Positions 1 through 8,779 of a stretch of DNA of 64,000 nucleotides are shown here, in pieces. The translations under genes and the position numbers were made by a program. Source of the DNA: an uncultured Paracoccaceae bacterium (GTDB taxonomy: Bacteria > Pseudomonadota > Alphaproteobacteria > Rhodobacterales > Rhodobacteraceae); assembly GCA_937924905.1 (NCBI GenBank), contig CALDUK010000016.1:62001-126000 (forward strand), read 5' to 3'. Each line of letters begins with the position of its first letter. Positions within the stretch are counted from its first letter, which is position 1. The notes under the pieces are model-generated. The model did not search any database, was not told the DNA's origin, and saw nothing but the letters and a program-made list of their open reading frames with translations.

Positions 1-327
1 GCGAACCGTTTGCTGGAAGAATTGACCGATCTGGATGATCCTGAACAGGACAACGTCTGTTTTTCGGTCATCAAAGTGCAATTCGAAAAGCCGAAAAACG
101 CGAGTATGTTTGCAGCAAGCAGTCACGCGCGCCCAATTTCGCGTCCGTCACGCGTGCAAACAAGACCGATCAAGCCGGAACCGGCCGTGAACGAACCTCT
201 GCACGCAGAACCGGCAAGCCCGCCGGATATCCCTGCGCCAAGCAACGGGGCTGATGGTGATCGGACAACCAGCAAGACACCCATATTTCTGCGCCGCCGC
301 TGGCTGGCCACCGACGGTGGACCATGA
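1..327 (+). CDS. C-terminal fragment of an unrecognised protein (5' end outside window)
   Basis: The frame is open from the first base of the window to a TGA at 325-327, so the start lies upstream. About 108 residues are visible: an acidic, probably folded stretch of about 35 residues, then a low-complexity tail rich in Pro, Ala and Arg, ending in a basic RRRW patch. I do not recognise the family. Its stop overlaps the start of the next gene by 4 nt (ATGA), which implies translational coupling with the dynamin-like GTPase cluster, so it is probably the upstream member of that operon. The full gene would be needed to assign a fold. Confidence 0.7.
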   Translation, partial: ANRLLEELTDLDDPEQDNVCFSVIKVQFEKPKNASMFAASSHARPISRPSRVQTRPIKPEPAVNEPLHAEPASPPDIPAPSNGADGDRTTSKTPIFLRRRWLATDGGP

Positions 328-1619
328 AGGACAACGCCGCCGACGACACGGTTTTGGAACGCCTTGAGCAGGCGCTTGAGGGCGACAAACTGCCAAAAGC
401 AGCTAAAGACTATGCGCGCCATCTGGTTCAGCGCTTGTCCCAACCTGTGCGCGTGTCTGTTCTGGGCAATCCCGGCAGCGGAAAGTCACAGCTTGTAAAC
501 ATGTTCTTGGGCGATCACATCGTCCCGGAAGAAGCTTCGTTGCCAACCACGGAATACGCCTGGGGCGAAGAACCCCAGATGGTCATCACCTCGATTGATG
601 GCAATGCCGTTAAAGTACACGGCGCAGATATGTCTGGAATTTCTGGCAGTAAGGCGGCATTTTTACGTGTCGAGATGCCCATCGAAATTCTAAAGCGGAT
701 CAACCTGTTGGAGGTTGTCACCGATGGCACCGCCGAGGAATTGACCTCGGGGGTTGATTGGGTCGTACGGCGCACGGATATCGCCTTGTGGTGCACGCAG
801 AAATTCGATGAGATTGAACAGGACGTTTGGCGCCGCGTGCCCGACAGTCTGAAAGATCACGCATTCATGGTGCTGACCAAGGCCGATGTACTGTCTTCGG
901 CCCAACAGTTGTCGGCGCGCCTGGCTTCGCTGGAAACGGTGGTGGCGGAAGAGTTTCATTCGCTGTTCGCTGTGGCGACATTGCAAGCGATCCACGCCAA
1001 GGCCAATGCTACAGTTGACGAAGCACTGTTTCATGCCTCGGGCGGTGCGGCCGTCACCTCGGAAGTATTACGTCACGCTGAACGCGGCCGACGGGCCGAT
1101 TTCGATTCCGCACATATGTTTCTGGCCCGGTATCAGGCCGAAAAATCCGATGGTTCAGCCGCGCAAAAAACGCCCCCGCCAACAAAACCAAGAATCGAAC
1201 CGCGCGTCTCAAAGCCCGCACCCGTTTCCAAACCGGTCGTAGCAGTGGCTACAAAGCCCCCCGTTGAACCGGTGCGTGAACCTAAAACACCATCGGTTGA
1301 GAACGTGACATTGTTCACCGATGCCGTCCGGTTCTTGCGTCGACGTGGTGACACTTTGGCCGAAACAGCCGAAGGCCTGGGCGACGGCAAAGCCAGCGCT
1401 TTGATTGGCAACTGCGTTTCAGCTGTTGAACATCTGGTGGACTTGTTCAGTCAGGATGAAAGTGGTTGCCCGGTCGCGGATGCGTTCATTGATGAATTGG
1501 CCGAAGCGCAGGACATGATGGTTTTGATGCAGGTCGAAGACAAAGACGGCCCGGCTGCGGACGCGGTCACGCTTTTGCTTCAACTCAGACGCGATATGGA
1601 AATGCAGCTTGCGGCTTAA
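324..1619 (+). CDS. Dynamin-like GTPase with degenerate G3 motif
   Basis: 431 residues. A P-loop GNPGSGKS lies at residues 48-55, a G2-like PTTEY at 74-78 and a G4 TKAD at 185-188. The expected G3 DxPG is replaced by TDGTA at about 133-137, so the fold is that of a GTPase but catalysis may be lost. The segment between G3 and G4 (ALWCTQ...W...TKAD) matches the 293-residue protein two genes downstream (IIWCSH...W...TRMD), so the two look like paralogues. Residues about 275-320 are a Pro/Lys/Val-rich linker, followed by a helical domain of about 110 residues. There is no signal peptide or clear membrane span. The start ATG overlaps the preceding stop. The exact role is unknown; this class of protein remodels or tethers membranes. 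Confidence 0.85.
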   Translation: MKDNAADDTVLERLEQALEGDKLPKAAKDYARHLVQRLSQPVRVSVLGNPGSGKSQLVNMFLGDHIVPEEASLPTTEYAWGEEPQMVITSIDGNAVKVHGADMSGISGSKAAFLRVEMPIEILKRINLLEVVTDGTAEELTSGVDWVVRRTDIALWCTQKFDEIEQDVWRRVPDSLKDHAFMVLTKADVLSSAQQLSARLASLETVVAEEFHSLFAVATLQAIHAKANATVDEALFHASGGAAVTSEVLRHAERGRRADFDSAHMFLARYQAEKSDGSAAQKTPPPTKPRIEPRVSKPAPVSKPVVAVATKPPVEPVREPKTPSVENVTLFTDAVRFLRRRGDTLAETAEGLGDGKASALIGNCVSAVEHLVDLFSQDESGCPVADAFIDELAEAQDMMVLMQVEDKDGPAADAVTLLLQLRRDMEMQLAA

Positions 1620-1759
1620 GAGGCAACAAACTGCTTGAAACAACGCCGATTGAACTGAAATGCGCCACAAAAACGCCATCTTAACCGGAATAAGTGACGG
1701 TGATGGGGACCGGGTAGTTCGGTTCGAAAAACAATCCTGGTGATGGTGCTGGCAGGACT

Positions 1760-3829
1760 ATGAATATGAACGTGGATGCGAATACCGTAACAGGGGCCGC
1801 TGCGACATCCGAAACCGCCCGGTTGATGGGGCAGGGTTTTGAGGACCTTGAGCCATTCCTGAACCGCTCGCGCGAGTTGCGGCAAGCTTTGGTGCGCCTC
1901 GGCAAAATCGGTGACAAGGCCACGAACCGTGCGGCCCGCAAATTGCACCAACAGTTAAAGCATGCTGAACCGTCAGTGACCATGATTGGTCAGGTAAAGG
2001 CGGGCAAGACTTCACTTGTGAATGCGATGGTCGGCCAGCCCGACCTTTTGCCGGCGGATGTAAACCCATGGACCAGCGTTGTCACCGCTTTGCATCTCAA
2101 CCCAAGTACTGCGCCTGAAGAAAACCGGGCCAGCTTTCGCTTCTTCGACATGGAAGAATGGAGCCGCCTTTTGGACCGCGGCGGTCGCATTGGCGAACTT
2201 GCCAGCCGGGCAGGCGCTGAGGATGAGCTTGAAAAGGTGCGCGAACAGGTCGCTGAAATGCGGGAAAAATCCCGCAAGCGTCTGGGTGACAAATTCGAAA
2301 TGTTGATGGGTCAACAGCATGATTATTCGTTCGTCGATGGCGATCTTGTCGAACGCTATGTCTGTCTTGGCGACGATTTCGAAGACGACACCGAAACCAG
2401 CGCCGAACAGGGCCGGTTCGCCGACATAACCAAAGCGGCAGAACTTTATCTTGCGCGCCCGGAACTGCCGATGCCGCTTTGCATCCGGGACACGCCCGGC
2501 GTCAACGACACGTTTATGATCCGCGAACAAATCACCATTCGCGCGATCCGCGAAAGCCGCATTTGCGTGGTGGTTCTGGCGGCGCATCAGGCATTGTCAT
2601 CGGTAGACCTTGCATTGATCCGTATGATTGCGAATGTGAAGTCGCGCGAAGTGATCATCGTTGTTAACCGCATCGATGAACTGCCGGACCCGGTCAATCA
2701 GGTGCCGGAAATTCGTGACAGCATTGTGCGCACACTGACAGAATTTGACGGCCCTAAGGATGCGCAGATTATCTTTACGTCGGCATTCTGCGCGAACGCG
2801 GCCTTGATGGGCCGCGGTGATGCGCTGGATGAACCGACGCGTGATCGTCTTATGGAATGGTCGGCCGCAGAAGGTCACTTGACTGCGGAAAGCTATGACG
2901 AAGACGAACTTCTTTGGCACTTGTCTGGTGTTCCGCAGGTTTACGCCGCATTGGGCACGCGTATTTCCGAAGGCATGGGCAAGGAATTGCTGGACCGTAT
3001 TGCAAAATCGGCCTTGAACCTGGCCAATGGTCTCAGCGCAGCGCATCAAGTCATTTCGCGGCGCGAACATGACCAGGATTTGCCGCCGCTGGCTTTGGAT
3101 CAGATGGAACCTGCGCTGCAAAAACTGGAAGCGCATTCGATGAAGGCAATGAACGACCTTTTTGACGAGGCCATTGCCGATTTCCACAAACGTCTTGAAC
3201 GATCGCATCGCAGTTTTTTGGAGCGCGCGACGGGGTCGTTGCTAGAGCATCTTGACGAAAACGGCGACGATGTTGTTTGGGAATACGACCCGACGGGGCT
3301 TCGTATCTTGATGCGAACGGCCTATCAGGTCTTTGGCCGAAACGCCCAAGGTGGGACCAAGCGCGTGTTGACCCGCGCCGCAGAAGATTATGCTGGTCTT
3401 TATCATCGCCTGTTCGAAGTGTCCCAACAGAACTTTGGAATCGAAGCGCCGTCGCCGCCGCGCATTCCGTCTCCTGTTTTGCTGGGCCAGACGATTGCGC
3501 TTGATCTGAAAGGCACGTGGTGGAGCCGTTGGTGGCACAAACGTCGAGGCTATCGGAACTTTGCGACCGAGTTTGCCGATATGATTCAGGCGGAAACCGA
3601 TCCGATCGTTGAAGCGTTGCGCGGTGCACATTCCGAAGCCGTGCGCGAAGCGTCGCTGCACACGCTTCAGGACTTTATGACCGAACAACGCGGCATTCTG
3701 ATGCGCATCGCCGAACAATCGCAGGCAGAATCCGGTCAGGTCAGTAACTTGCTGGACGAAAACAGAGCGGCGCAAAAGCGGGCCGAACTTGAAAAAACCA
3801 TGCAGACCCTGACAGGGTTTGCGGCTTAA
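1760..3829 (+). CDS. Large dynamin-family GTPase
   Basis: 689 residues, the typical size of a bacterial dynamin-like protein. Motifs in order: G1 GQVKAGKT at 77-84, G2 NPWTS around 102-106, G3 DTPG at 244-247 and G4 NRID at 303-306, all intact. The long insert between G2 and G3 (about 120-235) is acidic and helical, and the C-terminal half is helical as expected for a stalk. A Trp-rich, basic patch (WWSRWWHKRR) starts at about residue 587 and could contact or insert into the membrane. It begins 140 nt after the preceding GTPase and ends 15 nt before the next one. Family members hydrolyse GTP to tubulate, fuse or cut membranes; the specific target here is unknown. Confidence 0.92.
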   Translation: MNMNVDANTVTGAAATSETARLMGQGFEDLEPFLNRSRELRQALVRLGKIGDKATNRAARKLHQQLKHAEPSVTMIGQVKAGKTSLVNAMVGQPDLLPADVNPWTSVVTALHLNPSTAPEENRASFRFFDMEEWSRLLDRGGRIGELASRAGAEDELEKVREQVAEMREKSRKRLGDKFEMLMGQQHDYSFVDGDLVERYVCLGDDFEDDTETSAEQGRFADITKAAELYLARPELPMPLCIRDTPGVNDTFMIREQITIRAIRESRICVVVLAAHQALSSVDLALIRMIANVKSREVIIVVNRIDELPDPVNQVPEIRDSIVRTLTEFDGPKDAQIIFTSAFCANAALMGRGDALDEPTRDRLMEWSAAEGHLTAESYDEDELLWHLSGVPQVYAALGTRISEGMGKELLDRIAKSALNLANGLSAAHQVISRREHDQDLPPLALDQMEPALQKLEAHSMKAMNDLFDEAIADFHKRLERSHRSFLERATGSLLEHLDENGDDVVWEYDPTGLRILMRTAYQVFGRNAQGGTKRVLTRAAEDYAGLYHRLFEVSQQNFGIEAPSPPRIPSPVLLGQTIALDLKGTWWSRWWHKRRGYRNFATEFADMIQAETDPIVEALRGAHSEAVREASLHTLQDFMTEQRGILMRIAEQSQAESGQVSNLLDENRAAQKRAELEKTMQTLTGFAA

Positions 3830-3844
3830 GGGGAGGCAGGGGCA

Positions 3845-4726
3845 ATGAACGACGAGTTGAACGAAGGAACGGGTGCCCCTCGGGCCGAGGTGACAGAAGA
3901 CGCCGTTGCACGTCATCCCCGGGTGGCCTTGATGGGCGAATTCAGCGCCGGCAAAAGCACGTTGTCCAATCTGCTGATTGGTAAATCCGCCCTGCCGGTC
4001 AACGTCACCGCAACGCAACTGCCACCGGTTTGGATATCATACGGCGATGATGCGCCATACCGGCTTTCGGTCGATGGGGCCGAAGTTGATGTTGATCCTT
4101 CGCTGGACGGAATTGCGGTCCAAGACACCAAGTATGTGCGCGTGTTCCACGAAGCCAAGTTCCTGGAATTCTGTGACCTGATTGACATGCCGGGAATATC
4201 AGACCCGAACATGGCCGCCGAGGTTTGGCAGCGCGTGATCCCCGAGGCCGATATCATCATCTGGTGCAGCCATGCGACACAGGCCTGGCGCCAAAGCGAA
4301 GCGGCGGTCTGGGGCACTTTGCCGGACGAATTTTACGAAAAAAGTCTGCTTTTGCTGACGCGGATGGATCGCATTCTGTCTGAACGCGATCAACAGCGTG
4401 TCATAAAACGTGTCAAAAGCGAAACCCGCGGTATGTTCCGCGAAGTCTTGCCCGTGTCTCTGATCAAGGCGGTCGAGGCGAGCGGTGACCCCGATGCCTG
4501 GGCGGCAAGCGGTGCGGATGTTCTGATTGCCAACTTGATGAACCTGGTTGACGAAGTTGCCAGCGGTCAGACCGGTCGGCGTGTTTCGCGTGTCAAAAGC
4601 GAACAACCATCTGCGACGCTTAACGATGCCATGGGCGAACGCGTGGTCGAAAAGCCAAAGCGTATCGTCATGCCAGCCCGCGTGCGCCCACGCCCGCTGG
4701 TCAGCCGGACGCCTGCTCGTTCCTGA
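3845..4726 (+). CDS. Small dynamin-like GTPase
   Basis: 293 residues. G1 GEFSAGKS is at 31-38, G2 threonines at about 55-57, G3 DMPG at 114-117 and G4 TRMD at 172-175, so it should bind and hydrolyse GTP. The SAGKS form of the P-loop is typical of bacterial dynamin-like proteins. The long stalk of classical dynamins is missing; after the GTPase domain there are only about 70 residues, ending in a Lys/Arg/Pro-rich tail that may bind acidic lipid or DNA. It follows the large dynamin by 15 nt. It is the intact counterpart of the 431-residue GTPase at the start of the cluster, with which it shares the WC(T/S) segment before G4. Confidence 0.88.
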   Translation: MNDELNEGTGAPRAEVTEDAVARHPRVALMGEFSAGKSTLSNLLIGKSALPVNVTATQLPPVWISYGDDAPYRLSVDGAEVDVDPSLDGIAVQDTKYVRVFHEAKFLEFCDLIDMPGISDPNMAAEVWQRVIPEADIIIWCSHATQAWRQSEAAVWGTLPDEFYEKSLLLLTRMDRILSERDQQRVIKRVKSETRGMFREVLPVSLIKAVEASGDPDAWAASGADVLIANLMNLVDEVASGQTGRRVSRVKSEQPSATLNDAMGERVVEKPKRIVMPARVRPRPLVSRTPARS

Positions 4727-4823
4727 TCACACACCCGGCTCAATGCTTGTCTGCGCCAGCGCAGGGCTTGCACCCGCGCGATGACCGGACCATTAAGGTG
4801 TCCGAGGTCAATTTGGGCGCTTT

Positions 4824-5204
4824 ATGGACTTAACCGCAGAACTCGACGCATTACGGGCCGGACTGCAAGGGTGTTCTCTTGCAGCTTATACCGACTTGTC
4901 GTCGCAATTGGTTCTTTGCACCAGTGCCGTCTCACAACCACGCCAGGAAGACATGAACGCGCTGTCGGCGGCGGCAGAGCTTGCCTTAAATGGCGCGTTT
5001 GCCGATGGAGCCGCGCCGGTCTGGGGTGGAACCACGCCACCGGGCTATGCGATTTTGATGACCAGCGAAGACCTTCGCCTTTTCTTGCGGTCTTCGACGT
5101 CTTCGTCCGAAGCTTTGATCTTTGTATGCGGCGCGGACACCGATGTGCCGACGGCGCTTGATCAAGGTCGTACCGCACTTTCGCGCATCGCGGCGGCCGG
5201 GTGA
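4824..5204 (+). CDS. Small roadblock/LC7-like protein (tentative)
   Basis: 126 residues with no signal peptide or membrane span. The pattern (N-terminal helix, AAYTDLSSQLVL strand pair, central helix, SEDLRLFLR strand, hydrophobic EALIFVCG strand, C-terminal helix) resembles roadblock/LC7 folds such as MglB, which regulate small GTPases in bacteria. This is a fold guess from alternating hydrophobicity, not a recognised match. Its position in a cluster of three GTPases supports a GTPase-regulator role. It begins 97 nt after the GTPase gene and ends 10 nt before the next gene. No strong ribosome-binding site is visible before the ATG. Confidence 0.75.
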   Translation: MDLTAELDALRAGLQGCSLAAYTDLSSQLVLCTSAVSQPRQEDMNALSAAAELALNGAFADGAAPVWGGTTPPGYAILMTSEDLRLFLRSSTSSSEALIFVCGADTDVPTALDQGRTALSRIAAAG

Positions 5205-5214
5205 GGGTGGCTGG

Positions 5215-6003
5215 ATGAACGATTTCGCCCGCCTTCAGGACAAACTTTCAAAATTGCGCCAGAAAGAGCGTGGGCCGGGGGATGCGCGCCGGTTGTCCGG
5301 AAACAATCCAGAGGCTCGTTTGGCCGCTTTGGTGACCGAGATTGACGAAACTATCCTGCCGCGCAGGCTGCAACTTGAAAGCACAAGCGGCGCGATGGTT
5401 CTGGCAGTGGCAAATCGCCGGTTGCAAGCGTTGTTGTCGCCGGCGCCATCCAATGTCCCCAAGGCTTTGGTAGACCATGCCTTGCCCGACATCGAAGATC
5501 CGGTGTTGGCCGAACTTGGCGCGGTCCTGAAGTCCTTCTTCGATGATCCCAAACCTGTTCGCATTTCCGCCACGCGGTTGGCCAAACCCTTTGGCTCCGA
5601 CATCGGCGTGCCTGCCGGCCAATTGCCTCGCGTGTGGAATGTGACTGAACAGCAATCCTTGTCCCCTGCCGAGACGCTAAAAGCGTTTCTGGACCGCATA
5701 AGCGGAAAAGGGGTTGCTTGGCTGCGGATCGAAGGCGAAGAAGTGACGGACCAAGGCGGAACAGCCAAGGCTGTCGATGCGTTGGGCCAGCAAGCGGCGG
5801 TCTTTTTGGATGGCTATTTTAGTAAGTTTGATGTCGCATTTGGCGAGCCCACCGACACATGCGGGACGCTCATCGCTGGGGCAGATCCGTCGCAAAATGC
5901 CCTGTTTTTTGTTGAAATCGGCGAACTTTCGGCGATCATAAGCGCGCCCGAGGCTGCGCTTTTGCAGATCGCGGCAGACTGGCGCACACGAACGGTGTCA
6001 TAA
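5215..6003 (+). CDS. Conserved-looking protein of unknown function in GTPase cluster
   Basis: 262 residues from the ATG at 5215, the first ATG after the previous stop (5204). An earlier in-frame ATG would overlap the previous gene by more than 80 nt and is less likely. I do not recognise a family. The N-terminal 35 residues are charged and helical (Lys/Arg/Gln-rich). The middle is mixed alpha/beta with a Pro-rich link near 80-90, and the C-terminal half has alternating strands and helices that could be a second profilin-like domain. There are no transmembrane segments. As the last gene before the mreB promoter region it probably works with the three upstream GTPases. Confidence 0.8.
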   Translation: MNDFARLQDKLSKLRQKERGPGDARRLSGNNPEARLAALVTEIDETILPRRLQLESTSGAMVLAVANRRLQALLSPAPSNVPKALVDHALPDIEDPVLAELGAVLKSFFDDPKPVRISATRLAKPFGSDIGVPAGQLPRVWNVTEQQSLSPAETLKAFLDRISGKGVAWLRIEGEEVTDQGGTAKAVDALGQQAAVFLDGYFSKFDVAFGEPTDTCGTLIAGADPSQNALFFVEIGELSAIISAPEAALLQIAADWRTRTVS

Positions 6004-6089
6004 GCTTGTGAACACCGCGTATTGTCCGCCGACACGCCACAATTAAGCCAGTTTTAGCGCTTTGATAGTGTTGCGGAGTTAATGCCCAT

Positions 6090-6119
6090 GCCGGAAAAAC
6101 GGCGGTTTTCTGCTTTTTT
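6090..6119 (+). terminator. Possible weak terminator between GTPase cluster and mreB
   Basis: A short stem GCCG/CGGC (6090-6093 with 6100-6103, loop GAAAAA) is followed by T-rich stretches at 6105-6109 and 6114-6119. The stem has only four pairs, so termination would be weak. It lies in the 210-nt gap before mreB, where a promoter for the mre operon is also expected. Confidence 0.25.
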
Positions 6120-6168
6120 CCCCGTGCTTCTTGCTTCCGAACCGGGCAGAGCCTGCATATATGACTAA

Positions 6169-7248
<1,080 letters not shown>

Positions 7249-7258
7249 CGAACCAGCC

Positions 7259-7280
7259 AAATTTCGCATGAGCGAAATTT
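7259..7280 (+). repeat. 9-bp inverted repeat between mreB and mreC
   Basis: AAATTTCGC (7259-7267) pairs perfectly with GCGAAATTT (7272-7280) around the loop ATGA. There is no T-run after it, so it could be a partial attenuator or an mRNA-stabilising hairpin that lowers mreC expression relative to mreB. Its core TTTCGCAT also forms the terminator at 30985-31006. Confidence 0.5.
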
Positions 7281-7341
7281 ATGAAACGCTTTCAATGCGA
7301 TTTGGTGCTAAGAATATTGGTAATTCTTGAACGAGGCAGGT

Positions 7342-8253
7342 TTGGCACGGGCAACTGGCAGCGCCGACAATTATGTGAAACCGATCCGGCGTCTGGTCGT
7401 GGCGGTTTTGGTGCTGTTTTTGTTTCTTTTGTTCATCCTTTGGCGGATTGACAGCCCAAGGGCCGAACGGTTTCGCGCGCAATTGGTTGATTGGGTGGTC
7501 CCCAATATGGATTGGGCATTGGTGCCGGTCACTGAAACCGTCAACCTTGTGCGTGGTTTTCAATCTTATGCAGCCTTGCAGCGCCAAAACCGCGATTTGC
7601 GCGATGAACTGCAACGGATGAAGGCATGGAAAGAAGCGGCGCTGCAGCTGGAACAGGAAAATGCCAAGCTTCTGGATTTGAACCGTGTGCGTCTGGACCC
7701 TGCTTTGACCGTCGTGACAGGGCAGGTGCTGGCCGACAGCGGCTCGCAATTCCGGCAATCCGTTTTGCTGAATGTCGGCGGGGCGCGCGATGGCATCAAA
7801 GATGGTTGGGCGGTCACAGATGGCTTGGGGCTGGTTGGCCGCATCTCTGGCGTGGGCGACCGATCAAGCCGGGTGCTTTTGCTGACAGACAACACAAGTC
7901 GGGTACCGGTGACCATCCAGCCGTCGGGTCAACGTGCGATCCTGTCAGGTGACAATTCCTTGTTGCCAGCACTGGATTTCATCGAAGACCCGGAAGAGGT
8001 TCGTCCGGGCGACCGGGTGATTTCGTCCGGTGATGGCGGCGTTTTTCCTGCTGGATTGCTGGTTGGAAACGTTGTCCTGGCGCGCGATGGCCGGCTGCGT
8101 TTGCGCCTTGCCGCAGACTACGAACGGCTGGAATTTCTGCGCGTCCTTCGTTCTCAGGAACCCGAAGGCCTGGATACACCCGCAGAGATCATTGGACCGG
8201 GTTTGCCCGATACACAGGTCGAACTGATCCGGGATGAGGCCGCAGATGGGTGA
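7342..8253 (+). CDS. mreC: Rod shape-determining protein MreC
   Basis: 303 residues. MreC is a bitopic membrane protein that links MreB to PBP2 and RodA from the periplasmic side. There is one transmembrane segment at about residues 17-35, a coiled coil at about 70-110, and then the beta-barrel domain with the conserved DGLVG/DGLGLVGRISGVG region. The start is unusual. Only TTG codons are available; TTG at 7342 is chosen because GAGG lies 5 nt upstream and the resulting MARATGS start resembles Rhodobacterales MreC proteins. An in-frame TTG at 7327 (five residues longer) is directly preceded by TAA and lacks a ribosome-binding site. It overlaps mreD by 8 nt. Confidence 0.93.
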   Translation: MARATGSADNYVKPIRRLVVAVLVLFLFLLFILWRIDSPRAERFRAQLVDWVVPNMDWALVPVTETVNLVRGFQSYAALQRQNRDLRDELQRMKAWKEAALQLEQENAKLLDLNRVRLDPALTVVTGQVLADSGSQFRQSVLLNVGGARDGIKDGWAVTDGLGLVGRISGVGDRSSRVLLLTDNTSRVPVTIQPSGQRAILSGDNSLLPALDFIEDPEEVRPGDRVISSGDGGVFPAGLLVGNVVLARDGRLRLRLAADYERLEFLRVLRSQEPEGLDTPAEIIGPGLPDTQVELIRDEAADG

Positions 8254-8779
8254 CCGTGATCAGAACCGGTTTGCGTATTGCGCGCTTTTCGTTTTGCTGG
8301 TCGCATCCGTTCTCTTTGTGCAGCTTTTGCCGTTAAACCCGGGGCCAGGCCGGTTGCCGGGGCCCGATATTGTCCTTTTGATCGTCTTTGCCTGGACCAT
8401 CATGCACCCCAATCTTTTGCCAATCTGGTTGATTGCGGGCGTCGTTCTTGTGGCCGACCTGCTTTTGATGCGACCGCCCGGGCTATGGGCAGGTCTTGTT
8501 GTTTTGGGTTGCGAATTTCTTCGCTCGCGCTGGAACGTTTTGCGGACAGCACCGTTTCTGGTGGAATGGGGCCTTGTGGCCGGATTGATCACGGCTTTGA
8601 TACTGGCGAAATCAGCGATACTTGGTATTTTTGCTGTCCCACAACCCAGTTTCGGGCTGACCATGATCCACCTTGTTGTGACCGTTCTCATCTATCCGAT
8701 TGTGGTTTTGCTGGCCGGGCGCATGTTCGGATTGCGCCGTGGGATCGGCGAAGCGGACGGTTTTGGAACAAGACGATGA
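8246..8779 (+). CDS. mreD: Rod shape-determining protein MreD
   Basis: 177 residues and very hydrophobic, with about five membrane spans; it is the usual third member of mreBCD. MreD is an inner-membrane protein of the elongasome that acts with MreC. The ATG at 8246 has GAGG 6 nt upstream; an in-frame ATG at 8234 is less well placed. It overlaps mreC by 8 nt and the PBP2 gene by ATGA. Assignment rests on position and hydrophobic pattern, because MreD sequences diverge strongly. Confidence 0.9.
   Translation: MGDRDQNRFAYCALFVLLVASVLFVQLLPLNPGPGRLPGPDIVLLIVFAWTIMHPNLLPIWLIAGVVLVADLLLMRPPGLWAGLVVLGCEFLRSRWNVLRTAPFLVEWGLVAGLITALILAKSAILGIFAVPQPSFGLTMIHLVVTVLIYPIVVLLAGRMFGLRRGIGEADGFGTRR

Noticed and set aside
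6131-6163. Candidate mreB promoter (TTGCTT with TATATG)
   Set aside because: The spacer between the two hexamers is about 21 nt, too long for a confident sigma-70 promoter.
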